48,905 nucleotides of DNA from UBA10438 sp964432155 (GTDB lineage Bacteria > Bacteroidota > Ignavibacteria > Kapaibacteriales > Kapaibacteriaceae): assembly GCA_964432155.1 (NCBI GenBank), contig CAYSMF010000016.1, forward strand, positions 1-48,905, given 5' to 3'. Shown one piece after another: positions 27,828 through 35,417 of the stretch. The notes under the pieces were generated by a model. It searched no databases. It saw nothing but the letters and a program-made list of their open reading frames with translations, and was not told the origin of the DNA. How positions within the stretch are numbered: the stretch's first letter is position 1; each line of letters opens with the position of its first letter. The translations under genes and the position numbers were made by a program.

Positions 27828-29088
27828 AGGCTGCTCCCTCAAGCGTGGCCGGCAGTCCGGTCTGGACCCAGTCACCTGCTATGCGGAGGTTCTCGATGCC
27901 AAGCGCATCATGACCAAGCCGATCGGCGTTGGCCGCTGGTGTGAAGATCGGTGTTGCTGTCTTTTCCTTGATTACTTGACTGTGCAGGAGCTCGACACCA
28001 TCGAGCTCGCGCGGAAAGAGCGTTCGAAGCTCAGCATCGCACACGGCAACGATTGATTCACGTTCTTCGCTGGCGAGCGCTCGTGCAGCGCTCACGGTAA
28101 GCGCCACAAGCCCAGGCGCTACACGCTGTTTGTTGAACACCCATTGCGTGGTTGTTCCGAGCGTGGCCGTGAGATCTGCCGTCATCCATTGCTGGCTGTA
28201 CCAGAGATAGAGGCTGACGATCGGACTCTGCGCGGGTTCGTCGAGGTCGAGTGGCGGTTGTTGCGACGCCGACCATATCCGTGCCATTGCCCGCTGCGGC
28301 ACGCAGCTGATCACCGCATCTACGTCGGAAAGCACCTCGCCGGTACTCAAGACAACCGCCGATACCCGGTCGTCCACAATGTCGAGTCGGTCTACAGCCA
28401 CACTCGTGCGCAGACAGCCCCCTCGTGCCTCAAGCCATGCGGGTAGGGGCGCTACAAGGTCACTGAGACCACCCCGTGGGATGAGGATCTGTGAATCCTC
28501 CGTACTGCCCAGGAATGCAAGCCGCATCACGGTGCAAAACACCTCGGCCGAGGCTTGGTCTATCGATGCATTCATGGTCGCGAGCACGATCGGCTCCCAG
28601 AGCCGCTCAACGAGCTCGGCAGGCTGACGGTATGCCGTGAAGAGCTCTGCGCATGTGCGGCCATGTGCCGATACCCGGTTGAGCGTCAACCGAATGGCAA
28701 ACCGCATTGCAGCAAGACGCGCTTCGAACGAGAGCTGACGGAGACGCATGATGCCGAGCGCAACACCCAGCTTGCCGGGCAATGCCGATGCGTCGAGGAG
28801 GTCGTGCCGGCCCCCTGCATCCACAAACCCAACCGTTAACGCCGACTGACGTTCGAGCTGGTCCTCGGTGCCGAGTGCACGTAGCACGTGCAACACCTCA
28901 CGATAGCACCCCATCATAATATGCTGTCCGTTGTCGATCGTGGTGTTCGTGGTTCGGTCTGGGAACGACCGAGCGCGCCCCCCGATGTAGGGACGTTCCT
29001 CGATGACGGTAACGCGGGCCCCCTGCTCACAAGCATGAACCGCAGCCGCTACGCCAGCCCACCCAGCGCCGATGATAACAACGTGCAT
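27787..29088 (-). CDS. hpnE: Hydroxysqualene dehydroxylase HpnE-like FAD oxidoreductase
   Basis: A 433-aa flavoprotein of the amine-oxidase/phytoene-desaturase superfamily. The FAD dinucleotide fold is right at the start (MHVVIIGAGWAGVAAAV), followed by IEERPYIGGRARSF and the HpnE-type IDNGQHIMMGCYREVL. The C-terminus closes the FAD site with LRIAGDWVQTGLPATLEGA. HpnE removes the hydroxyl of hydroxysqualene to give squalene, working after HpnC and HpnD; those genes are not beside it, so a related carotenoid or sterol-type step is an alternative. The start at 29088 is preferred over 29115 because it begins with the FAD strand and lies next to the shared promoter region with csaA. Confidence 0.83.
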   Translation of the reverse strand: MHVVIIGAGWAGVAAAVHACEQGARVTVIEERPYIGGRARSFPDRTTNTTIDNGQHIMMGCYREVLHVLRALGTEDQLERQSALTVGFVDAGGRHDLLDASALPGKLGVALGIMRLRQLSFEARLAAMRFAIRLTLNRVSAHGRTCAELFTAYRQPAELVERLWEPIVLATMNASIDQASAEVFCTVMRLAFLGSTEDSQILIPRGGLSDLVAPLPAWLEARGGCLRTSVAVDRLDIVDDRVSAVVLSTGEVLSDVDAVISCVPQRAMARIWSASQQPPLDLDEPAQSPIVSLYLWYSQQWMTADLTATLGTTTQWVFNKQRVAPGLVALTVSAARALASEERESIVAVCDAELRTLFPRELDGVELLHSQVIKEKTATPIFTPAANADRLGHDALGIENLRIAGDWVQTGLPATLEGAAFSGVLAASDLLAS

Positions 29089-29105
29089 GTGTGCAAATTG
29101 CGCAC
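29089..29105. promoter_or_regulatory. Shared near-palindromic promoter region of hpnE and csaA
   Basis: The 17 bp GTGTGCAAATTGCGCAC is palindromic except at two symmetric position pairs plus its centre. The two start codons are only 18 bp apart (29088 minus, 29107 plus), so each gene must start transcription almost at its ATG. On the minus strand it contains AATTTG-CACAC-ATG; on the plus strand AAATTGC-GCACA-ATG, weak matches to TAnnTTTG. Confidence 0.5.
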
Positions 29106-29106
29106 A

Positions 29107-29442
29107 ATGGCACAAGCAACCTTCGATGACTTCGACCGACTCGATCTACGCGTCGGCACGATCGTCCGAGCCGAACCCTTCCCCGAAGCCCGCAAGCCCG
29201 CCTACAAGCTCTGGGTGGATCTGGGCGAGCTGGGTGTGCGTACGTCCAGCGCTCAGATCACGCAACTCTATACACCAGAACAACTTACCGGCAAACAGGT
29301 GGTCTGCGTCTGCGGGTTAGGGGGCAAGCAAATCGGCCCCTGGATGTCCGACGTCCTGGTCACAGGCTTCCACCAGCCCGATGGCGCTGTGACGCTCTGC
29401 GTACCCGATTCCGCGGTTCCAAATGGCACTAGGTTGAGGTAA
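29107..29442 (+). CDS. csaA: CsaA-like tRNA-binding / export chaperone protein
   Basis: A 111-aa protein consisting of a single OB-fold tRNA-binding domain. Family marks are FDRLDLRVGTIVRAEPFPEA, RKPAYKLWVDLGE, RTSSAQITQLYTPEQL, GKQIGPWMSDVLVTGF and a VPNGTRLR end. CsaA is a homodimer that binds unfolded proteins and may assist Sec export; relatives also bind tRNA. The length is normal. It is divergent from hpnE with start codons 18 bp apart and no room for a ribosome-binding leader. tRNA-Leu follows 20 bp downstream with its own promoter box. Confidence 0.93.
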   Translation: MAQATFDDFDRLDLRVGTIVRAEPFPEARKPAYKLWVDLGELGVRTSSAQITQLYTPEQLTGKQVVCVCGLGGKQIGPWMSDVLVTGFHQPDGAVTLCVPDSAVPNGTRLR

Positions 29443-29447
29443 TTCCG

Positions 29448-29455
29448 TACCTTTG
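29448..29455 (+). promoter_or_regulatory. Putative -7 promoter box (TACCTTTG) of tRNA-Leu
   Basis: An exact TAnnTTTG match ends 7 nt before the mature tRNA 5' end. Because a tRNA gene must be preceded closely by its start site, this is the best support in the window that TAnnTTTG is the working promoter element in this organism. Confidence 0.7.
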
Positions 29456-29462
29456 CGGTTCT

Positions 29463-29543
29463 GCGGAAGTGGCGAAATGGCAGACGCACCAGACTTAGGA
29501 TCTGGCGGGGCGACCCGTGAGAGTTCGAGTCTCTCCTTCCGCA
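29463..29543 (+). tRNA. tRNA-Leu (anticodon TAG)
   Basis: The acceptor stem GCGGAAG (29463-29469) pairs with CTTCCGC (29536-29542), with discriminator A at 29543. The anticodon stem CCAGA/TCTGG encloses CTTAGGA with anticodon TAG at 29496-29498. A long class II variable arm (CGGGGCGACCCGT) and the T-arm GTTCGAGTC are present. CCA is not encoded. This reads CUA leucine codons. Confidence 0.97.
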
Positions 29544-29585
29544 CAATTACTCGTTTCCTGTTACGGCGATAGAAGGAGCCCATAG

Positions 29586-30851
29586 GTGGAACGCACCCTG
29601 ACGACAATTGAGGCGTGCATCCGCGAGGTACGTATTGACCTCACGGAAAGCGAACTTAAACCCCACTACGAACGCGCCTACGAGCGAGCACAAGAGAGCA
29701 TTACGCTCCCTGGCTTCCGCAAGGGCAAGGTTCCGATCCCGATCATCAAGCAGCGCTTTGCTCGCGACATCGAGAATGACGCGCTTGAGACAATCGCCGA
29801 TGCGGAGTTCCGCTCGTTTGCTACCTCGGAGAAGCTCCGCGTAGTTGGCAACCCAGCTCTGACCGACATCCAGAAGTCACCAACAGGCGTATCGTTTACG
29901 ATCCGCTTCGACGTGATGCCAGAATTCGAGCTCGGTAACTACCGTGGCTTGGTTGTTGAGCGTCCGTTGAAGAACGTCAACGACAGCGATGTTCAGCAGG
30001 AAGTCGATCGTATCTGCCTCCGTGCAGCATCGTTCGAGCCAGCAGAGCAGATCGACGGAACGCTGTTCCTTGCGACGATCTCGATGCACGAGCTCGACCG
30101 CGACACATCGATGCCGATTATCGGTGCTGAAGCTCGCGAAGAGCGCGTCTTCCTCGAAGACGAGAACATCGACATGAATCTGCGTTCGTCACTTGCGAAT
30201 ACAAAGGTTGGCGATACGTTCTCGTACGTCGCTGAGACGCAGGACGAAAAGCAGCAGCCGGCAAACTACCGCGTGACGGTAACCGACATTCAGCGCGTGA
30301 TCCCAGCCGAATTCACGAATGAATTCGTTGCGATGATCACAGGCGGACGGTTTAACACGACAGAAGAACTTCGCGCTGATATCGAACGCCAGCTCCAAGA
30401 ATACTTCGAGCAAGCAACTAAGGAACGCGTCGAAGCACAGATCATCGACCAACTGGTGAAGGCACACGAATTCAATGTGCCGGAGCCACTTGTGCACGCA
30501 GTGATCCATCAGCTCTTCGACGATTTCAAGAAGCGCAACGAAGGGGCTCCTGGTATCGATAAGCTCACGGCACACGATCTCGAGCACGAGTTTCGTCCGT
30601 CGGCCGAGCGCATCGTTCGCTGGGAACTCATCCGCGACCGCGTGGTGGAAGCGGAAGGCTTGGCGGTCACCGACGAAGACATCGCGGCCGCAGCCGGTCG
30701 CTTTGGCTTGCAGGAGGATCAGTTGCGTATGATCATGCGCCAGAACCACTCTGTCGAAGATCAACTTCTGGCAGAGAAGGCAGTGCGCGTGCTCGTAGAC
30801 TATGCAATCGTGAACGACGTCAACGTCGACACTGAACAGCCTGCGATCTAA
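29586..30851 (+). CDS. tig: Trigger factor
   Basis: A 421-aa ribosome-bound chaperone with peptidyl-prolyl isomerase domain. The N-terminal ribosome-binding domain carries the signature LPGFRKGKVPIPIIKQRF (about 38-55); the central FKBP-like domain runs through roughly 150-240 (SFEPAEQIDGTLFLATISMH onward), and the C-terminal helical arms follow. The start is GTG at 29586 with AGAAGGAG 8 nt before it. It stands first in the conserved order tig-clpP-clpX, linking nascent-chain folding with protein turnover. The FKBP part is divergent, so isomerase activity may be weak. Confidence 0.95.
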   Translation: MERTLTTIEACIREVRIDLTESELKPHYERAYERAQESITLPGFRKGKVPIPIIKQRFARDIENDALETIADAEFRSFATSEKLRVVGNPALTDIQKSPTGVSFTIRFDVMPEFELGNYRGLVVERPLKNVNDSDVQQEVDRICLRAASFEPAEQIDGTLFLATISMHELDRDTSMPIIGAEAREERVFLEDENIDMNLRSSLANTKVGDTFSYVAETQDEKQQPANYRVTVTDIQRVIPAEFTNEFVAMITGGRFNTTEELRADIERQLQEYFEQATKERVEAQIIDQLVKAHEFNVPEPLVHAVIHQLFDDFKKRNEGAPGIDKLTAHDLEHEFRPSAERIVRWELIRDRVVEAEGLAVTDEDIAAAAGRFGLQEDQLRMIMRQNHSVEDQLLAEKAVRVLVDYAIVNDVNVDTEQPAI

Positions 30852-30883
30852 TTTTCCTGCGAACCTGTACCAAGGAGCACATC

Positions 30884-31474
30884 ATGCACAATCAACTCGT
30901 CCCAATGGTGGTCGAACAGACCAGTCGCGGAGAGCGTGCATACGATATCTATTCGCGATTGCTCAAGGAGCGCATCATCTTCATCGGCACACCGATCGAT
31001 GACTACGTTGCGAGCCTCACAATTGCGCAGCTCTTGTTCCTCCAGAGCGAAGACCCAAATAAGGACATCTCGCTCTACATCAATTCACCAGGCGGCAGCG
31101 TGTCGGCAGGTCTTGCGATCTACGATACGATGCAGTTTGTAAAACCTGACGTATCGACGATTTGTGTTGGTATGGCCGCGTCGATGGCACAGGTACTGCT
31201 GTGTGCCGGTGCGAAGGGCAAGCGCTATGCATTGCCAAACTCACGCATCATGATGCACCAGCCACTCGGTGGAACACAAGGTCAGGCAACCGACATTGAG
31301 ATTTACACGAAGGAGATGCTCCGTATTCGCGATACGCTGTACGGCATCATCTCGACGCACACAGGCAAGGATTACGAAACGATCAAGAAGGACGCCGATC
31401 GCGACAATTACATGTCGCCACAAGAGGCGCTCTCGTACGGCTTGATCGATAAGGTGATGGAACGCACGGCATAA
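30884..31474 (+). CDS. clpP: ATP-dependent Clp protease proteolytic subunit
   Basis: The 196-aa serine protease subunit that forms the two-ring ClpP barrel. The catalytic triad is visible: Ser in VGMAASMAQVLL, His in RIMMHQPLGG, and Asp in KDADRDNYM. The N-terminal RAYDIYSRLLKERIIFIGTP and the INSPGGSVSAGLAIYDTMQF strand are typical. The start has AGGAG 8 nt before it. The stop TAA overlaps the clpX ATG by one base (TAATG), so the protease and its unfoldase are translationally coupled. Confidence 0.98.
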   Translation: MHNQLVPMVVEQTSRGERAYDIYSRLLKERIIFIGTPIDDYVASLTIAQLLFLQSEDPNKDISLYINSPGGSVSAGLAIYDTMQFVKPDVSTICVGMAASMAQVLLCAGAKGKRYALPNSRIMMHQPLGGTQGQATDIEIYTKEMLRIRDTLYGIISTHTGKDYETIKKDADRDNYMSPQEALSYGLIDKVMERTA

Positions 31475-32751
31475 TGAGCACACCTGAACCACCACAGTCT
31501 GGCACACCAGAAGAACTTCACTGTTCCTTCTGCGGTCGGAGCTCGCGCGAAGTCGTAAGCTTGATCGCAGGCAAGGGTGTGTACATCTGTGATATCTGCG
31601 TTCAGAACTCAGTGGAGATTCTGCGAAAGAATCAACCAACCACAACGCTCCGTTCCGACATTGCGGCGCTTCCACGTCCATCCGAGATCAAGCGTCAACT
31701 TGATACGCACGTGATCGGACAAGACGCGGCAAAGGAAGTTCTCTCTGTTGCTGTCTACAACCACTACAAGCGCCTCCAAGCGGAGAACCTCGTAAGTGCG
31801 TTCGATGACGTAAACATTGAAAAGAGCAACATCCTTCTGCTGGGTCCAACCGGAACGGGCAAGACGTTGCTGGCGCAAACACTGGCACGCATTCTTGATG
31901 TGCCGTTTGCCATTGCCGATGCGACAACGCTCACCGAAGCTGGTTACGTAGGCGATGATGTGGAATCGATCATCGTGAACTTGCTTCAAAATGCTGACTA
32001 CAACGTCGAGCGTGCAGAGCGCGGCATTATCTACGTCGACGAAATCGATAAGATCACGCGGAAGAGCGACTCAGCATCCATCACACGCGATGTATCGGGC
32101 GAAGGTGTACAGCAGGGTCTGTTGAAGATGCTTGAAGGCACCATTGCAGGTATTCCTCCGAAGGGTGGACGTAAGCATCCTGAGCAGCCGTTGATCTACG
32201 TGAACACAAAGAACATCCTGTTCGTGTGTGGTGGCGCGTTCGAGGGTCTCGAGAAGATCATCGCTCGTCGTAAGCGTCCATCAACGATGGGCTTCACTGC
32301 TCCAACGGCAGCAACGATCGAAGAGTCGACGCAGCTGTTGCGTGATGTTGAGCCTGAAGATCTGATGAGCTTCGGCTTTATTCCGGAATTCATCGGTCGC
32401 TTGCCAGTAATCACTGCGTTGGATCCGCTCAGCGATGAAGCAATGCTTGACATCCTGACGAACCCGAAGAACGCGATCGTGAAGCAATACCAAAAGCTTC
32501 TCCTGCTTGAAGGCGTCGAACTTCAGTTCGAGCACGATGCACTTGTTCGCATCGTTGCAAAGGCCAAGGCACGTCGCACAGGTGCACGCGCACTCCGTGG
32601 TGTGATGGAAGAAGTGATGAACCCGATCATGTATCGTCTACCAGACGTGCAAGGCGTACGCAAGTGCGTCATCACGGCTGATGTAGTCGACCGTGGATCT
32701 GCGCCGCTACTCGAAGTGAGCGACAGCACAACAGCGCGCGCGTCGTCTTAA
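31474..32751 (+). CDS. clpX: ATP-dependent Clp protease ATP-binding subunit ClpX
   Basis: A 425-aa AAA+ unfoldase that feeds substrates to ClpP. The N-terminal zinc-binding domain has CSFCGRSSREV and YICDICVQ. The AAA+ core has Walker A GPTGTGKTLLAQ, Walker B IIYVDEIDKI, sensor/arginine-finger regions around FIPEFIGRLPVI, and the ClpX-specific IGF-type loop region near KRPSTMGFTAP. The C-terminus ends in a Ser/Ala tail. It overlaps the clpP stop by one base. Its own stop overlaps the convergent glycosyltransferase gene by 4 bp. Confidence 0.98.
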   Translation: MSTPEPPQSGTPEELHCSFCGRSSREVVSLIAGKGVYICDICVQNSVEILRKNQPTTTLRSDIAALPRPSEIKRQLDTHVIGQDAAKEVLSVAVYNHYKRLQAENLVSAFDDVNIEKSNILLLGPTGTGKTLLAQTLARILDVPFAIADATTLTEAGYVGDDVESIIVNLLQNADYNVERAERGIIYVDEIDKITRKSDSASITRDVSGEGVQQGLLKMLEGTIAGIPPKGGRKHPEQPLIYVNTKNILFVCGGAFEGLEKIIARRKRPSTMGFTAPTAATIEESTQLLRDVEPEDLMSFGFIPEFIGRLPVITALDPLSDEAMLDILTNPKNAIVKQYQKLLLLEGVELQFEHDALVRIVAKAKARRTGARALRGVMEEVMNPIMYRLPDVQGVRKCVITADVVDRGSAPLLEVSDSTTARASS

Positions 32752-33764
32752 CGACGTGGGTTAACGACAAGTCCAGCACACACGCCACATGCCCATACGC
32801 CATGAATGATGGCGAAAATGACAGGCGCTGCTACCATGCCGACAATGAGTGATTGCGCCGTCGGATAGCGCTTCGCTTCGGCAAGTGCCGTCATCACAGA
32901 GATGCCGCAATACATGATGGCGCTCCACACTAGGACAGACGCCGAGAGCGCGCCGAGCGTAACAGCTACCACAAGTCCAATGATCGCCAGGAGTGCAAGC
33001 ACTGGAAGTGCCTGACGTACGTGCAGCGACGACGGCATCTTGTGCAATACCGCACCCTTCCACCAACCGTAGCGCCAACGTTGTTGTGCAAGCGCTCCAA
33101 GTGTTGCTCGCGCGACAAGCTTAAACACTGGCGATGGCAATGCGAGGATGCGTGCACCCAGTCGATGCGCACGCACATCAAAGTCGAAATCCTCATTCGA
33201 GAGCAACGCTTCATCATACCCACCGTTGCGCTCCCACACGTCGCGACGGTAGCACGACATCACGGCGTGCGATACGTCTACGGGTGCCGTGAGCGTTCTG
33301 CGCGAGGCTGTACCGCCTGTGCCGAGCGCACTACCTGAACACACTGCAATTGCTTGGGCTAGCGGAGAGGACGAACCAGGGATCAACGCAATCTGTGGAC
33401 CGACAACATCCGCCATCCCGCTGCGAAGCGGATGAACGATTTCGGTGAGAAAGGTAGGTCCGATTCGCGAATGTCCATCAACGCGCACGATGTATGTGCC
33501 ACGTGAGACTTCGACTGCGCGATTGAGTGCACTCGGGATGATCTGTGCAGGATTATCTACCACGCGTAGCTCAAAATCCCACTTCGCTTGTTGAAGCTCT
33601 GCGAGCAATGCACGCGTGCCATCGGTCGACATCCCATCGGCGATCACAACCTCGAAGCCATCAGGAAACGTCTGACCATCGAGATCACGTAACACCTGTG
33701 CGATGGTACGAACCTCGTTGCGACATGGGATGATGACCGATACGGTTGGCACAGACAACGACAT
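32748..33764 (-). CDS. Glycosyltransferase family 2 with C-terminal membrane segments
   Basis: A 338-aa enzyme of GT-A fold resembling ExoA-type transferases. The nucleotide-sugar site is VSVIIPCRNEVRTIAQVL and the acidic motifs are VIADGMSTDGTR and YIVRVDGHSRIGP (DxD-like). The LLSNEDFDFDVRAHRLGARI region supplies the catalytic acid loop. Three or so hydrophobic helices at about 245-335 anchor it in the inner membrane. A TATATTCG box lies 3 nt before the ATG, suggesting a leaderless message. Donor and acceptor are unknown; a cell-surface polysaccharide is likely. Confidence 0.9.
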   Translation of the reverse strand: MSLSVPTVSVIIPCRNEVRTIAQVLRDLDGQTFPDGFEVVIADGMSTDGTRALLAELQQAKWDFELRVVDNPAQIIPSALNRAVEVSRGTYIVRVDGHSRIGPTFLTEIVHPLRSGMADVVGPQIALIPGSSSPLAQAIAVCSGSALGTGGTASRRTLTAPVDVSHAVMSCYRRDVWERNGGYDEALLSNEDFDFDVRAHRLGARILALPSPVFKLVARATLGALAQQRWRYGWWKGAVLHKMPSSLHVRQALPVLALLAIIGLVVAVTLGALSASVLVWSAIMYCGISVMTALAEAKRYPTAQSLIVGMVAAPVIFAIIHGVWACGVCAGLVVNPRR

Positions 33765-33767
33765 GTG

Positions 33768-33775
33768 CGAATATA
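33768..33775 (-). promoter_or_regulatory. Putative -7 promoter box (TATATTCG) directly before ATG 33764
   Basis: On the minus strand the order is TATATTCG-CAC-ATG, one base off TAnnTTTG, with the same CAC spacer as at 11968-11979. Confidence 0.5.
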
Positions 33776-33803
33776 CCGCCGAGTATCGGGCGAGCGCAGA
33801 AAC

Positions 33804-35405
33804 TTATCGTGCAACCACAACCACGCGGTGAAGAACCTCGCCACGTGCACGCACCTGGACATGGTACGAACCACTTGGCAACTGCGTCGCATCGAACGTC
33901 AGCGCATGCTCGCCGGCAGCATGCACGGCGTTGGTCAGCGTGACTACATGGAACCCACGTGCATCGAAAACATCCATGCGAACATGCTGCTCCTGCGACA
34001 ACGCCATGCGAAGTGTGGCTACGTCTCTCACTGGATTCGGGTATGGTGCATCACACCGCACGCTGCCATCCGAAGTGGCCTGCTCCGATACGGACGTTGC
34101 ACCACCCTTGATCACCTTCACCGTAGAGAACTGATCAAAGAGCACCGATCGTATCACGTCGGGCTCTGCACCAAACCACTGCTGGAGGACGCTTGCATAG
34201 ATCTGACGGAAGTCGTGTTGCATGCGCAGATTTCCGTTGTCAAGATTCTCAAGGTCTGGATTAGAACCAACTATACCGTGCTCAACAGGTACGCCGAAGA
34301 AGAAGAGAGGTGCAGCTGTTCCGTGATCAGTGCCCAGGCTTTGATTCGACGCTGCACGACGTCCAAACTCAGAGAACGTCATAGACACAACGCGATCACC
34401 AGCACCCAATTGCTCGATATCGCTCTGGAATGCAGCAACGGCATCCGATACAAGCTGAAGCAGCAAGGCGTGTGCACCAATCGTTGTATTGTCTGCATCA
34501 ACTTGCGCGGCATGCGTATCGAAGCCATTCAACTGTACCACATAGACACGCGTCTTCAATCCACCAGCGATCAATCGAGCAACTATCTTCAGCTGATCTG
34601 CAAGACGGTTGTTTGTGGGATACTCCGCGATGTTCTTCGCTTTGTCTGCTGCAGCTTTAATGACGGTCGAAAACTGCATCGACTTTGACTGTACTTCACG
34701 CACATACCGCACGTTGTTCGCAGCGTATGTCGTTGACGGTACGTCGGTACCTGGCTCGTCCGATCCACTAACAAGACGGTAGAATGCCTCTGGGTCTTGG
34801 AGTGCAATACCCATCGACTGACGTTGCAATCCCGTAAGCGCCAGTCCAACCACCGCGCTCATCTGTATCGCAATCGGATCGGGCATCGCAGCATTTGGAT
34901 AACCCTCGGGATAGGTTGGATACTGCGTGTTCAGATAGCGGCCGACCCAACCTGTTGGCTCATTCACATTCGACGAGCTGCCGCTCATCCAAATGTCGTT
35001 CGAGCGAAAGTGCGACTGATTCGGATTCGGATAGGTCACGCCTTGTACGATGCCAACTTTTTGTTCGGACCAAAGGCGGTGCACGCCAGTCATAGCCGGA
35101 TGGAGGCCCGCTTCGTCGCGAAGCTTCAGCACCTTTGCTGTTGGAATCGCAACGTTGCTCCGAAGCTTCTGATACGTGTCATACGAGTCCAGCGGAATCA
35201 CGGTGTTCAAGCCGTCGTTACCGCCATTGAGCTGAATGAGTACGAGAACGCGATCCGTTTCAACATTCGCATTGAACAGGTCATTGACCAACGGTCCGTC
35301 GAAGGCTTGCAGTGGCAATCCATTGAGAACCAGTGGAAGTGTGATCGCACCCGTAGCGCGGGTAATGAACGAGCGGCGACTCAGATCAGGGTGTGTTGTT
35401 CGCAT
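33804..35405 (-). CDS. DUF1501 protein with Tat signal and T9SS sorting domain
   Basis: A 533-aa exported protein. The N-terminus contains a twin-arginine motif, SRRSFITRATG, followed by a hydrophobic stretch, so it should leave the cytosol folded through Tat. The body matches DUF1501 (sulfatase/alkaline-phosphatase-like fold): VLVLIQLNGGNDGLNTVIPL, YVVQLNGFDTHAAQVDADNT, and SMTFSEFGRRAASNQSLGTD with HGTAAPLFFFG. The last ~85 residues are a T9SS sorting domain (CDAPYPNPVRDVATLRMALS; FDARGFHVV; LPSGSYHVQV). A strong GGAGG lies before the ATG. It follows the DUF1800 gene by 12 nt. Its enzymatic role is unknown. Confidence 0.92.
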   Translation of the reverse strand: MRTTHPDLSRRSFITRATGAITLPLVLNGLPLQAFDGPLVNDLFNANVETDRVLVLIQLNGGNDGLNTVIPLDSYDTYQKLRSNVAIPTAKVLKLRDEAGLHPAMTGVHRLWSEQKVGIVQGVTYPNPNQSHFRSNDIWMSGSSSNVNEPTGWVGRYLNTQYPTYPEGYPNAAMPDPIAIQMSAVVGLALTGLQRQSMGIALQDPEAFYRLVSGSDEPGTDVPSTTYAANNVRYVREVQSKSMQFSTVIKAAADKAKNIAEYPTNNRLADQLKIVARLIAGGLKTRVYVVQLNGFDTHAAQVDADNTTIGAHALLLQLVSDAVAAFQSDIEQLGAGDRVVSMTFSEFGRRAASNQSLGTDHGTAAPLFFFGVPVEHGIVGSNPDLENLDNGNLRMQHDFRQIYASVLQQWFGAEPDVIRSVLFDQFSTVKVIKGGATSVSEQATSDGSVRCDAPYPNPVRDVATLRMALSQEQHVRMDVFDARGFHVVTLTNAVHAAGEHALTFDATQLPSGSYHVQVRARGEVLHRVVVVAR

Positions 35406-35417
35406 AGTGGTGCCTCC

